The notes under the pieces are model-generated. The model saw only the letters and a list, made by a program, of their open reading frames with translations, was not told the DNA's origin and made no database searches. Both the position numbers and the translations under genes were made by a program. DNA of 64,000 nucleotides from Halobacillus litoralis (GTDB taxonomy: Bacteria > Bacillota > Bacilli > Bacillales > Halobacillaceae), in assembly GCF_020171725.1 (NCBI RefSeq), contig NZ_JAIVAJ010000008.1:97554-161553 (forward strand). The letters run 5' to 3'. Below are positions 24,976 to 34,005 of this stretch, piece by piece. The number at the start of each line of letters is the position of its first letter. Position 1 is the stretch's first letter.

Positions 24976-26166
24976 TTAGTACTTAATCATATAGGCCATA
25001 CCCGTGAAGATATACTCCACACCCTCTACTTCTACTGAACCACCATTTCCTCTAGCAGACGATGATTTCACATTATATTCTACTTCTTTTACACTTACCC
25101 CTAACTCCTTAGAAATGAATTTGTATATATCTTCTTTCACACTACCTTCTGAAGAAGGCGAAAACATCATGCCAAACGTACGTCCTTCTTCTCTATTTTC
25201 TTTCTTGTTAATCACTACCACACTTTTCCCATCTACCTTCACTTCAGCTCCATCTTTACCAGAAGGCTCTACAACATAGCCCTCAAAATGTTCTTTCGTC
25301 TTTTCTAACGCCTCATTCACAATTTCTGAAGACTCTTCTTTCACTTTCTCTTTCGGCTCCTCATACACAGGGCGTTGCTTTGTTTCATCTTCCGACGTAT
25401 CTGGACGGTCTTCAACGGAACGTCCATCAACTTTCTCCTGCCCTTGCTTCGCTTTCTCAATTAAGGACCTCTGCGTCTCTGTTTTATCCAATGCCTCCTC
25501 ACCAAGGCGATTCATACCATTATTGTACATTCGATACAAAAACACTACAGCTTGCACACGAGTCAAGGACTGCTTGTGACCATACCGTTCCAATATACTC
25601 CCAGACTCCTTAACACCCTGTGTAATTTCTTTTTCAAACAAATACTGAATCGAATCTTCCAATTCATAATTCTGTCCGAATACATACGCAATCGTCTGCG
25701 CAAACACACCACGTTGAACCGGTTTTACTCGATAAAACTCATTATCATACCCCATCAACGGCGCTTCTATCTTCGCTAAATTCACATATGAACCATCCGA
25801 CCAATGCCCTAAGTTATAAGGATAAATTCTTTCATCAACTTGAACCTTATCTAAATCCTTGAAGAACCTGGATAAAATGGCCGCAAACTGCCCCTCTGTC
25901 AACTTCAGATGAGGCTTAAACAAACCATTCTCATAACCTTGAATCAAACCATTTTGTGCCCCCCACTGAACTGCATCAGAGGCCCAATAATCATCTGCTA
26001 TATCACTAAACGAACTCGGCTCGGTGACTCTCAAATCATTCAAAGCATACCTCTTATCTTCCAATGTTATATTCGCATGGACGTTTTCTTCTCCAATACT
26101 TAGGCTTAATGTTCCGACAAGCATAGCCACAATGATTAATCTTCTCCATATCTTCGCTTGATACAT
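24976..26166 (-). CDS. SLH-domain surface protein
   Basis: 396 residues from ATG 26166 (GAGGTG nine bases upstream). A signal peptide ends near NVHAN. SLH repeats occupy about residues 35-220: FSDIADDYWASDAVQWGAQ, LIQGYENGLFKPHLKLTEGQF, two weaker ones and LTRVQAVVFLYRMY. An acidic, low-complexity linker (about 225-290, rich in E, K, D) leads to a C-terminal alpha/beta domain with GKSVVVINKK and YIFTGMAYMIKY. It is likely wall-attached. It follows the exported protease gene with a 78-bp gap and may be co-expressed. Confidence 0.85.
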   Translation of the reverse strand: MYQAKIWRRLIIVAMLVGTLSLSIGEENVHANITLEDKRYALNDLRVTEPSSFSDIADDYWASDAVQWGAQNGLIQGYENGLFKPHLKLTEGQFAAILSRFFKDLDKVQVDERIYPYNLGHWSDGSYVNLAKIEAPLMGYDNEFYRVKPVQRGVFAQTIAYVFGQNYELEDSIQYLFEKEITQGVKESGSILERYGHKQSLTRVQAVVFLYRMYNNGMNRLGEEALDKTETQRSLIEKAKQGQEKVDGRSVEDRPDTSEDETKQRPVYEEPKEKVKEESSEIVNEALEKTKEHFEGYVVEPSGKDGAEVKVDGKSVVVINKKENREEGRTFGMMFSPSSEGSVKEDIYKFISKELGVSVKEVEYNVKSSSARGNGGSVEVEGVEYIFTGMAYMIKY

Positions 26167-26244
26167 TATAATACACCTCTTCTTAGTTACACTTTTTAGA
26201 AAGCAGACATCACTCAAACAAATATTCTTTCGAAATAATCACTT

Positions 26245-28374
26245 CTATTGATAAGATGATCTGATTCTAAAAGCTCTCTTCTCTTCCTCTTCGTATACAG
26301 TCAATTCAATTGTCTTATCGTCTAATTTCCATTTATCCACGAATACATTTCCATTGTGGTTAAGGTATCCGACCTCTTCAAAGGACTCGTCTGGAGTTCC
26401 GTATTCATCAACTAAATCTTGATAGAATGTGAGTCGGAGCTTTTCTTTCGTTTGATTACTTTCACCCCAATATCTTAGACTCATCACTTCATCAGATGTA
26501 TATTCAATACTCATCCGGTCAATAAAAACTGTGTTGTCCACCGGATGTCCGAAGATCTTATCAACCATATAATCTTGATTCATGTATTCGCGATCCCCAA
26601 AAGTGTAATAAGGTTCTGTTCTTAGAAGTTCTTTAACCTCATCTGTCGTCATGTCCCCTTCTATCACATCAATATAATTTTCTTTAGGGAGGACCTTTGA
26701 TTCATCAATACTTGGATCGATGTAGAACTCTTTCTTTACAGGAGAGGTAGCGTGACCATCCATATCCTCTAAATTCCTTACAAATAATCCGAAGGTTCCA
26801 CCTTCTTCTAATTGTTCTTCATTACCTTTTACTTTGATGACGTTTGGCTTTACTTGTTGAATTGTGGATTTGATTATAAATCCATGCCCATTACGTATAT
26901 AGATGTTTTCTTTGTTCACAGAACTAGGCTTTATGGCTTCACTCAATTTAATAGTCCACTCTTTACTTTCAGAAACTTCATCAACCCCTTCGATAGAACG
27001 AGCTTCTGGTAGTACTGTGAATGGTATAGATTTTGTAACATAACCCTTAAGACTCAATCTCATGTTTCCTTCTCCAGCTTTTAGCGGAATGACTTGGTCT
27101 GTTACTGGGTCAACCCTTATAAGTGTAGGCTCATAAGTATAAATGTCCCTGCGCTTAGAACTCATGTAGGGATTGCTACCATCGCGAAGAACGAGTTCTT
27201 TTTCGAACCTTGGTTCATATCCCAGGTCCAATGTCAGTTGGTTCACTTCAATTTTGGTATCATCCTCTTTTCCGTAACGGAAGAAAGAGATTCGTTCAAG
27301 CGTATTCTTCTCATCATTCGGCAGTACGTTCTTTCCTGCCTTAGAGAGGATATCACCTAAATTGATATCTTTTCTCTGGCTTGTCCAAACGCCTTCAAAG
27401 TATTCATATGCAACAAGAACTGCAGGGTGGTCTTCAAAAATCTCTCTATTCCTATAATCAATGCTGAAATATCTCTCACCATCCATGACTACAGATAGAT
27501 CAGTTACTGTTCCTCGTCCTCTATCATAAGGAAATACTTCTTCAGCTAGAACCATGCGAGACATCTCTGGATTGGTCACACCTGAATTTAAGCCTATTCT
27601 TATATGAGAGTCCGATACCTCTTTCACTTGAATCTCCATTTGATTAGATGGTATTTGGTAATGAACCCTCGGAGAAACCCCAGATAAACCCTCAAAGTAA
27701 GTATCCAATCCTTTTACGTGGGTTGCGAGTGGATTGTATGGGTTCTCTTGAGGAATGTTTCCGCTCTTATTAGCTGTCTCACTACCATACAAAAGAACAT
27801 AATCCTCAGCAGCCATCTCTTGAATCCCCCACATGTGATCATCTTGATAATGATCGCTTAACAAAGGATCGACAATATTCCTAGCATTCTTATAAGATAA
27901 GTTTTCATAGTTTCTGATCGATTCATTATTCTTCCACCAATGGTATTGAGTAAAATGGTGTCCGTACTCGTGTGCTAACGTTCTTACTTCGTCTTTTAAA
28001 GATTTAATGCTTTGAGCCTCTTCAAAAACAATTTCCCCTTTAAATGTGTTATCAGAAGAAGTATAAGTATAGAACGCAGAACCAAAGTGGTGGTCATCAT
28101 CTACTAATATAATCCTATCCAAGCTCCTTATTTCTTCACCAAAAGTATTATCGAATAATTGAACTGCAAGGAACTTCAATTCGGCGGCATCATCCCATTT
28201 TGAGCTGTGGCTGATTAAGGATATTTTGTGATCGTATCCTGGAACCTTTGCTTCGAATTTTGCATACACCGTTTCGCAATCGTATTTCCCGCAATTGAGC
28301 TGTGCATATGAAGTAGGTGAATGTATTCCTAATACGGTTAAAGTAATACCCATTAAAAACAAGAATTTTTTCAA
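26245..28374 (-). CDS. Exported zinc metalloprotease-like protein
   Basis: 709 residues from TTG 28374, chosen because AAGGAG is nine bases upstream and a signal peptide (KKFLFLMGITLTVLGI...SYA) starts there. HEYGHH (about residue 135) is a zincin motif with catalytic Glu; the downstream GIQEMAAEDYVLLYG may supply the third ligand. Bacterial Ig-like beta segments fill the middle (FTVLPEARSIEGVDEVSESK). A C-terminal domain resembling lipoprotein-type DUFs starts near TTDEVKELLRTEPYY. The target is unknown. It lies between the zinc-repeat membrane protein and the SLH protein. Confidence 0.8.
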   Translation of the reverse strand: MKKFLFLMGITLTVLGIHSPTSYAQLNCGKYDCETVYAKFEAKVPGYDHKISLISHSSKWDDAAELKFLAVQLFDNTFGEEIRSLDRIILVDDDHHFGSAFYTYTSSDNTFKGEIVFEEAQSIKSLKDEVRTLAHEYGHHFTQYHWWKNNESIRNYENLSYKNARNIVDPLLSDHYQDDHMWGIQEMAAEDYVLLYGSETANKSGNIPQENPYNPLATHVKGLDTYFEGLSGVSPRVHYQIPSNQMEIQVKEVSDSHIRIGLNSGVTNPEMSRMVLAEEVFPYDRGRGTVTDLSVVMDGERYFSIDYRNREIFEDHPAVLVAYEYFEGVWTSQRKDINLGDILSKAGKNVLPNDEKNTLERISFFRYGKEDDTKIEVNQLTLDLGYEPRFEKELVLRDGSNPYMSSKRRDIYTYEPTLIRVDPVTDQVIPLKAGEGNMRLSLKGYVTKSIPFTVLPEARSIEGVDEVSESKEWTIKLSEAIKPSSVNKENIYIRNGHGFIIKSTIQQVKPNVIKVKGNEEQLEEGGTFGLFVRNLEDMDGHATSPVKKEFYIDPSIDESKVLPKENYIDVIEGDMTTDEVKELLRTEPYYTFGDREYMNQDYMVDKIFGHPVDNTVFIDRMSIEYTSDEVMSLRYWGESNQTKEKLRLTFYQDLVDEYGTPDESFEEVGYLNHNGNVFVDKWKLDDKTIELTVYEEEEKRAFRIRSSYQ

Positions 28375-28429
28375 AATCACTATCTCCTTATTTCGTTTGA
28401 TTTTGGTAACATTGGGACAAAATATTTCG

Positions 28430-30823
28430 TTACGTTTGTACAGTGTATATATTTTTGAGTTTTCCATTTACAAATGTGTACTGATTTTCCCCGATAATTA
28501 TTTCACGCACTTCATAAAGATCTATATCAATGCAAGAGTCCAGATATCTAAAGTCTTCCCCAACATCATGTGTGTGGGTGGTTAACAACTTATCTATCTC
28601 ATCATTTATCCAATACAATTCTCTATCAGATTCAATTCTTCCCTGCAAGGTTTCTAGTGGCTCTTCATCTCTTAAAATAAAATCCTCATCTTCTATCCAA
28701 TGCTCCGAAAAGACTTTTTCTAAGGTTTCTCTTACAACAGGGGTTGCATTAGTTTTAGTGACCTCGTAGACATGCCTTTTTCCATTACAATCACCACACA
28801 TGATGAAACCTGTCCCCTCACAGCTAGAGCAATTGAAAAATCCTACTTCACACTCTTCAGGACATTTCACCCTCGTTTCACCTATACACTCACTGCACGT
28901 TTCTCGAACATATTGATTACCCTGGCATCCTGCACAGTACAAATAGCCATTATCACAACCCTCTCGGCAATCAACTAGAATATCGGAACATTCAATTTTC
29001 TTAAATTTTTCCAATTCATGGTTATATTCGTATTCAATTTCCCGTACTATACCTCCGAACGGCTCTTGGACCTTCTTCCAGGCTGAAGTCCAACCGTTAT
29101 CACTGCACTCCCCACACCCATCACCTTTACACTTTCGACAATACTCTTTTTTCGAATCGATTACTTTTTCTGTTTGACAGTTGCAACGAACTTTCCCGTC
29201 ACTACACTCTGTACATATCGACTCCTCTTCACCTGTCCCACGGCAATTTCTACATGCAACTTTCCCGTCGATACATGTAGTACATCGCACCTTACCAGTA
29301 TCGCAATACGGCTCTCTACACTTGACCGTTCCTTTTACTTTACACGTTGAACATTCAATTTGTTCTACTGCAGTAGCAAAGCTGCGACCACTATCATTTA
29401 TTTTCATTTCATCTACTATTTCATCAATGGTATATCTTTCAGTGGGTTGTTTTTGAATATTGGATGTCTCCTCTGAAAACTTCAAATCGTAGAGGTCCAT
29501 AGATATTTTCACTATTGCAGAAACTTCTTGATCTTTATCCAATAAATCACTTTCAAGGATTGAATATAATTTTTCGTAGGTCCAATCTCCACTTGAAATG
29601 AGATTTAATAACAAGTAATCTCTTTCCCAATTGTCATAACTGAAATCACCTCTATAAGTACGCTCAAACTCTTTTCGTCCTAATTCGTTCAAAACCTTGT
29701 CATTTTTTTCATCCAACAATAACTGAATTAATTTGTTATCTGAGAGATCATCAAACAGACTGACATTAAAGAAGCCAAGTATCTTTATCTTTTTTTCGTT
29801 GCTGTAGTTATTAAACCGCTCACCAATGAATTGATTATAGGCATCTGTAAATTCCGGTTTCATTTCTTTAAGTACTTTATGTAAAGTGTCTGGTCTAGCA
29901 TCATCCAACACTTCCATGATATACGTATCAATATTTACGGAGAAGTTCTCTTTTATAGAGTTTAATACCCTCTCTAATGCAATACGATCATCTTCTTTTA
30001 CAGCGTGTTTCATGATTGCATGCAGTTGTTGCAATGTATATGGGGTTTTACTTTTACATCTAATGGAACGAACAAAAGCTTGATTCTCTAAGTCAAACCA
30101 ATCCTCAAAGTCATCACCCTTCCATTCTGCCCCTTCTAACACGAATGCCTCGGTCGTATTAACAGAACCATAATCAATAGATTTTCGTAAGTAGTGGTCT
30201 TTGTCGACACAAGAAGCCAGATAATGAACGACAACAGAGTTATCTTTATAAATAGCGAAATCCAAAGTGGTTATATTATCTTCTTCATTCAATAAACTTT
30301 CAGGTTTATACTTATTGTATTCCAAAAAGCGCCTGACCTTTTCTTCCTTACCTTGAAGTAGATTGCTTACCAAACGCTTACAATCGTCTTTCTGATAATG
30401 ATTTTCGTTAAGTTCAATAAACCTTTTTATAAATTGTTGATTGAAAATAGAATGGTTATTCGAGGAAGCAAATGCAAGACCTACTCTTACCAATACCAAA
30501 CAAATAGATAAGAGAATTAGAAATACAGGTGATCTTTCGGTAAAGACCATTACTGCCATTCCTATCAAGAACAAAACGGAGGACAATTTAGTTAATAATG
30601 ATGAATAGTAATAGATGAAAACACCAACTGGAATTAACGCAAAAAAGTTAAGTACATAGGCAAGAGGAATAAAAATACAAAGCAAAATAACAGCCCTCAT
30701 AGCAATATGCAATTCGGTGTACTTTCTTAAACTCTTTTTGAACCCGTTCATTTCCGCTTCTTCAACACACATAAGACACCTATCAAAATACAACCGACTA
30801 CTGCACTTGGCACACATCTCCAC
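28430..30823 (-). CDS. Membrane protein with DnaJ-type zinc-repeat domain, no J-domain
   Basis: 797 residues. An N-terminal zinc ribbon (CAKC...CLMC, residues 4-19) is followed by three or four membrane segments (about 40-115). A long helical middle follows with an ankyrin-like stretch LNEEDNITTLDFAIYKDN. Residues about 495-695 hold a dense array of CxxC and CxGxG units (CSTC, CTTC, CRNCRGTGE, CRKCKGDGCGEC, CAGCQG, CSSCEGTGF, CGDCNGK) as in DnaJ zinc centres, but no J-domain is present. The start is GTG 30823 or ATG 30817. I know no characterised homologue with this architecture. The protease gene is next downstream. Confidence 0.78.
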   Translation of the reverse strand: MEMCAKCSSRLYFDRCLMCVEEAEMNGFKKSLRKYTELHIAMRAVILLCIFIPLAYVLNFFALIPVGVFIYYYSSLLTKLSSVLFLIGMAVMVFTERSPVFLILLSICLVLVRVGLAFASSNNHSIFNQQFIKRFIELNENHYQKDDCKRLVSNLLQGKEEKVRRFLEYNKYKPESLLNEEDNITTLDFAIYKDNSVVVHYLASCVDKDHYLRKSIDYGSVNTTEAFVLEGAEWKGDDFEDWFDLENQAFVRSIRCKSKTPYTLQQLHAIMKHAVKEDDRIALERVLNSIKENFSVNIDTYIMEVLDDARPDTLHKVLKEMKPEFTDAYNQFIGERFNNYSNEKKIKILGFFNVSLFDDLSDNKLIQLLLDEKNDKVLNELGRKEFERTYRGDFSYDNWERDYLLLNLISSGDWTYEKLYSILESDLLDKDQEVSAIVKISMDLYDLKFSEETSNIQKQPTERYTIDEIVDEMKINDSGRSFATAVEQIECSTCKVKGTVKCREPYCDTGKVRCTTCIDGKVACRNCRGTGEEESICTECSDGKVRCNCQTEKVIDSKKEYCRKCKGDGCGECSDNGWTSAWKKVQEPFGGIVREIEYEYNHELEKFKKIECSDILVDCREGCDNGYLYCAGCQGNQYVRETCSECIGETRVKCPEECEVGFFNCSSCEGTGFIMCGDCNGKRHVYEVTKTNATPVVRETLEKVFSEHWIEDEDFILRDEEPLETLQGRIESDRELYWINDEIDKLLTTHTHDVGEDFRYLDSCIDIDLYEVREIIIGENQYTFVNGKLKNIYTVQT

Positions 30824-30944
30824 CTGTCAACCACCTCATCATGCTCATTTCTTTTAAATTACTAACCTACCAATTATAACCTAATATTTATATCGGACAT
30901 AGGTATATTTCATCAAGGTATTATCATCAAAATAATTAGTAATA

Positions 30945-31010
30945 GGTCTGGCAACGTGGAGCAAAGGGACGGCCATCGAAACCGCCCGAACATTAGCCAA
31001 GCATCACAAG
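30945..31010 (+). pseudogene. Remnant of an MBL hydrolase gene
   Basis: About 66 bp align with 23082-23147 of the intact MBL gene (GGTCTGGCAACGTGGAGCAA, GCCATCGAAACCGCCCG), encoding the GLATWSK-x-TAIETARTLA segment in frame. Nothing else of the gene remains. With hairpin copy G at 31081 it fills most of the gene-free stretch 30824-31204. Confidence 0.85.
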
Positions 31011-31080
31011 TCGCTCAGAAAAAGCGATGAATGCGAACGAAATCAAGAAGTATGTGACCATCTAGATCTATCGAAAAAAA

Positions 31081-31134
31081 TGCCTGACCCGTAATCTTTT
31101 ACATTCATAAAACGGTGGGGGCATGCACTTTTTT
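31081..31134 (+). repeat. Dispersed hairpin repeat, copy G
   Basis: TGCCTGACCCGTAATC, TTTTACATTCATAAAA, then GTGGGGGCATGCAC and TTTTTT. The arms are degenerate but the layout is that of the family. It follows the MBL remnant by 70 bp. Confidence 0.72.
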
Positions 31135-31204
31135 AAAGAAGAAGGAAAACAAATATGCTGTTCATCACGCTCTCGTAAGGAATAATACGTCTCATGGTCC
31201 GTAC

Positions 31205-31232
31205 AAAAAAAAGCCGCTAACTAGGTAGCGGC
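31205..31232 (-). terminator. Terminator of the symporter gene
   Basis: GCCGCTA pairs with TAGCGGC; the upstream A8 on the plus strand provides the T run for minus-strand transcription. Confidence 0.88.
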
Positions 31233-31249
31233 CTTCCTTTTCCAACCTT

Positions 31250-32434
31250 CTAATCAGATACTGGAGCATCCTCTTGTCTATCTTTTCTCATAAGCTTATT
31301 AGCCATTGTCGTAATGGCTCCATCGCCCGTAACGTTCGTTGCTGTACCGAAGCTGTCTTGAGCTAAGTACAGGGCGATCATTAAGGAGACCATTGTCGAA
31401 CTGAACCCTAGCATGGATTCGAGAAGACCAATCGCTGCCATAACCGCTCCGCCAGGGACACCTGGAGCTGCAATCATGGTAACTCCCAGGATGAGGATGA
31501 ATGGAAATACATCTGCAAATGTTGTGCTTTGTCCCTGCAAATACATGACCGCCATGGCACAACTGGTAATGGTAATCGTACTTCCTGCTAAATGGACATT
31601 CGCAAGTAACGGCACAGCAAAGTCTGCTACACGTTCCCGCACTCCGATTCTCTTCACATGCTTTAATGTAACGGGAATCGTAGCCGCAGAAGACTGCGTC
31701 CCAAGTGCTGTAAAGTAGGCAGGGGTCATTTGCTTCAATAAGCTAAATGGATTCCGGCCATGCATACTGCCTGCGATGCCATACATCGCGACAAGATAAA
31801 GCCAGTGCAACACGATGATCATCAAGAACACTTTGGCGAATACACTTAAGATCGTACCTACTTGTCCCGCATAGGTCATATTCGCAAAGATTCCGAATAT
31901 ATGAAACGGCAATAGAGGAATGATGATGTTCTCTATTACCTTTTGGATAATCGATCGGAATTCATCCATGACGTGGAATAAAGCTTCGCCTTTAACAGCC
32001 GTCATTCCAACTCCTAATAAGAAAGATAAGATAAGTGCGGCCATTACGCCCATGATCGGAGTCATTTCAACTGTAAATGGAGCTTCCACCAGGGATTCTT
32101 CCGGATTAGCGAAAGATCCTCCACTTTGTCCTTGTAAAAAGGATGGATACAGGTTCTTAGCGATGAAGAACGCCACCGTACCTGCCAATACCGTAGAAGC
32201 ATAAGCCAGCCCGGCGGTCAGACCCAGCATCTTTCCTGCTCCTCTACCCATTGAGGCGATTCCCGGCGCAATGAAGCCAAGAATGATCAACGGGATGACA
32301 AAGCTCAGAAAGTTACCGAATAAGCCTGTAAATATGGCGGCCATTTCAATAAAGATTTCTGGTGCAAACTGCCCTATCACGATCCCTAACGCAATCGCTA
32401 GAACAATCCTTACTAACAAAGGTATTCTTTTCAT
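31250..32434 (-). CDS. Dicarboxylate/amino-acid:cation symporter (DAACS)
   Basis: 394 residues, typical length. About eight membrane helices and two re-entrant loops are expected. The signature ALGTQSSAATIPVTL (about residues 250-264) is the serine-rich hairpin HP1, LAGSTITITS follows, and FGTATNVTGDGAITTM (about 365-380) holds the substrate and Na+ residues. The N-terminus has VIPLIILGFIAPGIASMGRGAGK. It probably imports serine, threonine or an acidic amino acid with Na+. It is monocistronic, 324 bp downstream of the ald gene on the same strand. Confidence 0.9.
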   Translation of the reverse strand: MKRIPLLVRIVLAIALGIVIGQFAPEIFIEMAAIFTGLFGNFLSFVIPLIILGFIAPGIASMGRGAGKMLGLTAGLAYASTVLAGTVAFFIAKNLYPSFLQGQSGGSFANPEESLVEAPFTVEMTPIMGVMAALILSFLLGVGMTAVKGEALFHVMDEFRSIIQKVIENIIIPLLPFHIFGIFANMTYAGQVGTILSVFAKVFLMIIVLHWLYLVAMYGIAGSMHGRNPFSLLKQMTPAYFTALGTQSSAATIPVTLKHVKRIGVRERVADFAVPLLANVHLAGSTITITSCAMAVMYLQGQSTTFADVFPFILILGVTMIAAPGVPGGAVMAAIGLLESMLGFSSTMVSLMIALYLAQDSFGTATNVTGDGAITTMANKLMRKDRQEDAPVSD

Positions 32435-32703
32435 CTCCCTCTCCCTTTCTCTTGTTGTGAAATTTTAGTGAGTTAAAGTGATACTGAAATAAATCATCGT
32501 TTATACCATAGCTTTTTTTAGGTGGTTTGTGAAGTATAAAATATTGTAATTTCAAGGATTACATCTAATGTCTGGTATTGCAATTCCCCCACACTCTATC
32601 ACCATTGATTGGAACATCAGTTGTTGCTTATGGTTTCTGATTTTCTATCTGACATCTATGTGCTGTTTAGTATTTGGAGTAGATTGATAAATTCCTTCAC
32701 CCA

Positions 32704-32735
32704 TAAAAAAATCCGCACCATTTCCAGTGCGGATT
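32704..32735 (-). terminator. Terminator of ald
   Basis: AATCCGCAC pairs with GTGCGGATT around an 8-base loop, with an A run on the plus strand. Between the symporter start (32434) and this hairpin nothing else is seen. Confidence 0.88.
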
Positions 32736-32757
32736 CGATAAATAGATACCTCGTCTC

Positions 32758-33885
32758 TTACTTTGTAAGGACAGCATGCAGAGCGTCATCAGCAGGGACA
32801 TACTCATAGCCGAGGTCTTTCGCTACGGCTTCGTACGTGACCATGCCGTTTGCCGTGTTCAAGCCTTTTTTAAGCGCCGGATTGTCTTCCATCGCTTTTG
32901 ATACGCCTTTGTTGGCAATCTGAAGCGCATACGGGATCGTGACGTTAGTCAGAGCGATCGTCGATGTCCGCGGCACGGCACCAGGCATGTTGGCTACGGC
33001 ATAGTGCACCACATCATGCTTCACATAAGTAGGGTTGTCGTGCGTCGTGATCCGGTCAACGGTTTCGATGATTCCACCTTGGTCGATCGCTACATCGACA
33101 AGGACAGAACCCGGTTTCATCGTTTTCACCATGTCCTCTGTGACGAGTTTAGGTGCTTTCGCTCCTGGAATCAGTACAGCACCGATGACAAGGTCGGATT
33201 CTTTCACAGCTTGGGCAATGTTCAACGGATTGGACATGAGCGTATTGATCTCTGTACCGAAGATATCATCCAATTGGCGGAGACGTGCAGGGCTCAAGTC
33301 TATGATCGTCACGTCTGCGCCGAGTCCCATGGCGATTTTGGCAGCGTTCGTTCCGACGATCCCGCCGCCGATGATGGTGACTTTGCCTCGTTTCACGCCT
33401 GGCACGCCGCCGAGCAGAATGCCGAGTCCGCCTTTCGATTTCTCGAGGAACTGCGCACCGATCTGAGAAGACATACGGCCTGCCACTTCACTCATCGGTG
33501 TCAGAAGCGGCAACGTACGATCCGCTTCGACCGTTTCGTAAGCAAGCGAAGTGACGCCTTTTTCGACAAGTGCCTGTGCCAGCTCCGGTTCTGCGGCGAG
33601 GTGAAGGTATGTGAATAAGATGAGTCCTTCACGGAAGTATCCGTATTCGGATGGAAGGGGCTCTTTGACCTTCATGACCATTTCTTTATCCCATGCTTCG
33701 GCTGCCGTCGGGACAATCGTCGCCCCCGCTTCCTGATAGTCCTCATCTTCGAAACCACTCCCGACACCTGCTGTCGTTTCGACGAATACACGATGGCCGG
33801 ATTCGACCAAGTTCAGTACCCCTGCTGGTGTGATAGCGACACGATTTTCATTGTTTTTGATCTCTTTCGGAATTCCGATGAACAA
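32758..33885 (-). CDS. ald: Alanine dehydrogenase
   Basis: 375 residues from TTG 33885, nine bases after AAGGGG; this gives the usual N-terminus [15 protein letters not shown]. The enzyme oxidises L-alanine to pyruvate and ammonia with NAD+. Visible elements are [10 protein letters not shown] (substrate Lys), the YLHLAAEP strand with catalytic His, [17 protein letters not shown] (Rossmann loop), DVAIDQGG and the [14 protein letters not shown] end. The AdeR-like regulator lies 120 bp upstream on the same strand, as in B. subtilis, so alanine-dependent activation is likely. Confidence 0.95.
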   Translation of the reverse strand: MFIGIPKEIKNNENRVAITPAGVLNLVESGHRVFVETTAGVGSGFEDEDYQEAGATIVPTAAEAWDKEMVMKVKEPLPSEYGYFREGLILFTYLHLAAEPELAQALVEKGVTSLAYETVEADRTLPLLTPMSEVAGRMSSQIGAQFLEKSKGGLGILLGGVPGVKRGKVTIIGGGIVGTNAAKIAMGLGADVTIIDLSPARLRQLDDIFGTEINTLMSNPLNIAQAVKESDLVIGAVLIPGAKAPKLVTEDMVKTMKPGSVLVDVAIDQGGIIETVDRITTHDNPTYVKHDVVHYAVANMPGAVPRTSTIALTNVTIPYALQIANKGVSKAMEDNPALKKGLNTANGMVTYEAVAKDLGYEYVPADDALHAVLTK

Positions 33886-34005
33886 TACCCTCAACCCCTT
33901 TTCGTTATAATCGATTTTGTATCTCCGATTATAGTCGGGTAAAGGAAGGAATGCATTGTTGAAAAATGAGAAAGTCGAGACCTTCTTTTGTGCATTCGAA
34001 CAACG

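Noticed and set aside
33004..33618. 204-codon plus-strand frame inside ald
   Set aside because: His/Arg-rich antisense shadow of a clear alanine dehydrogenase gene.
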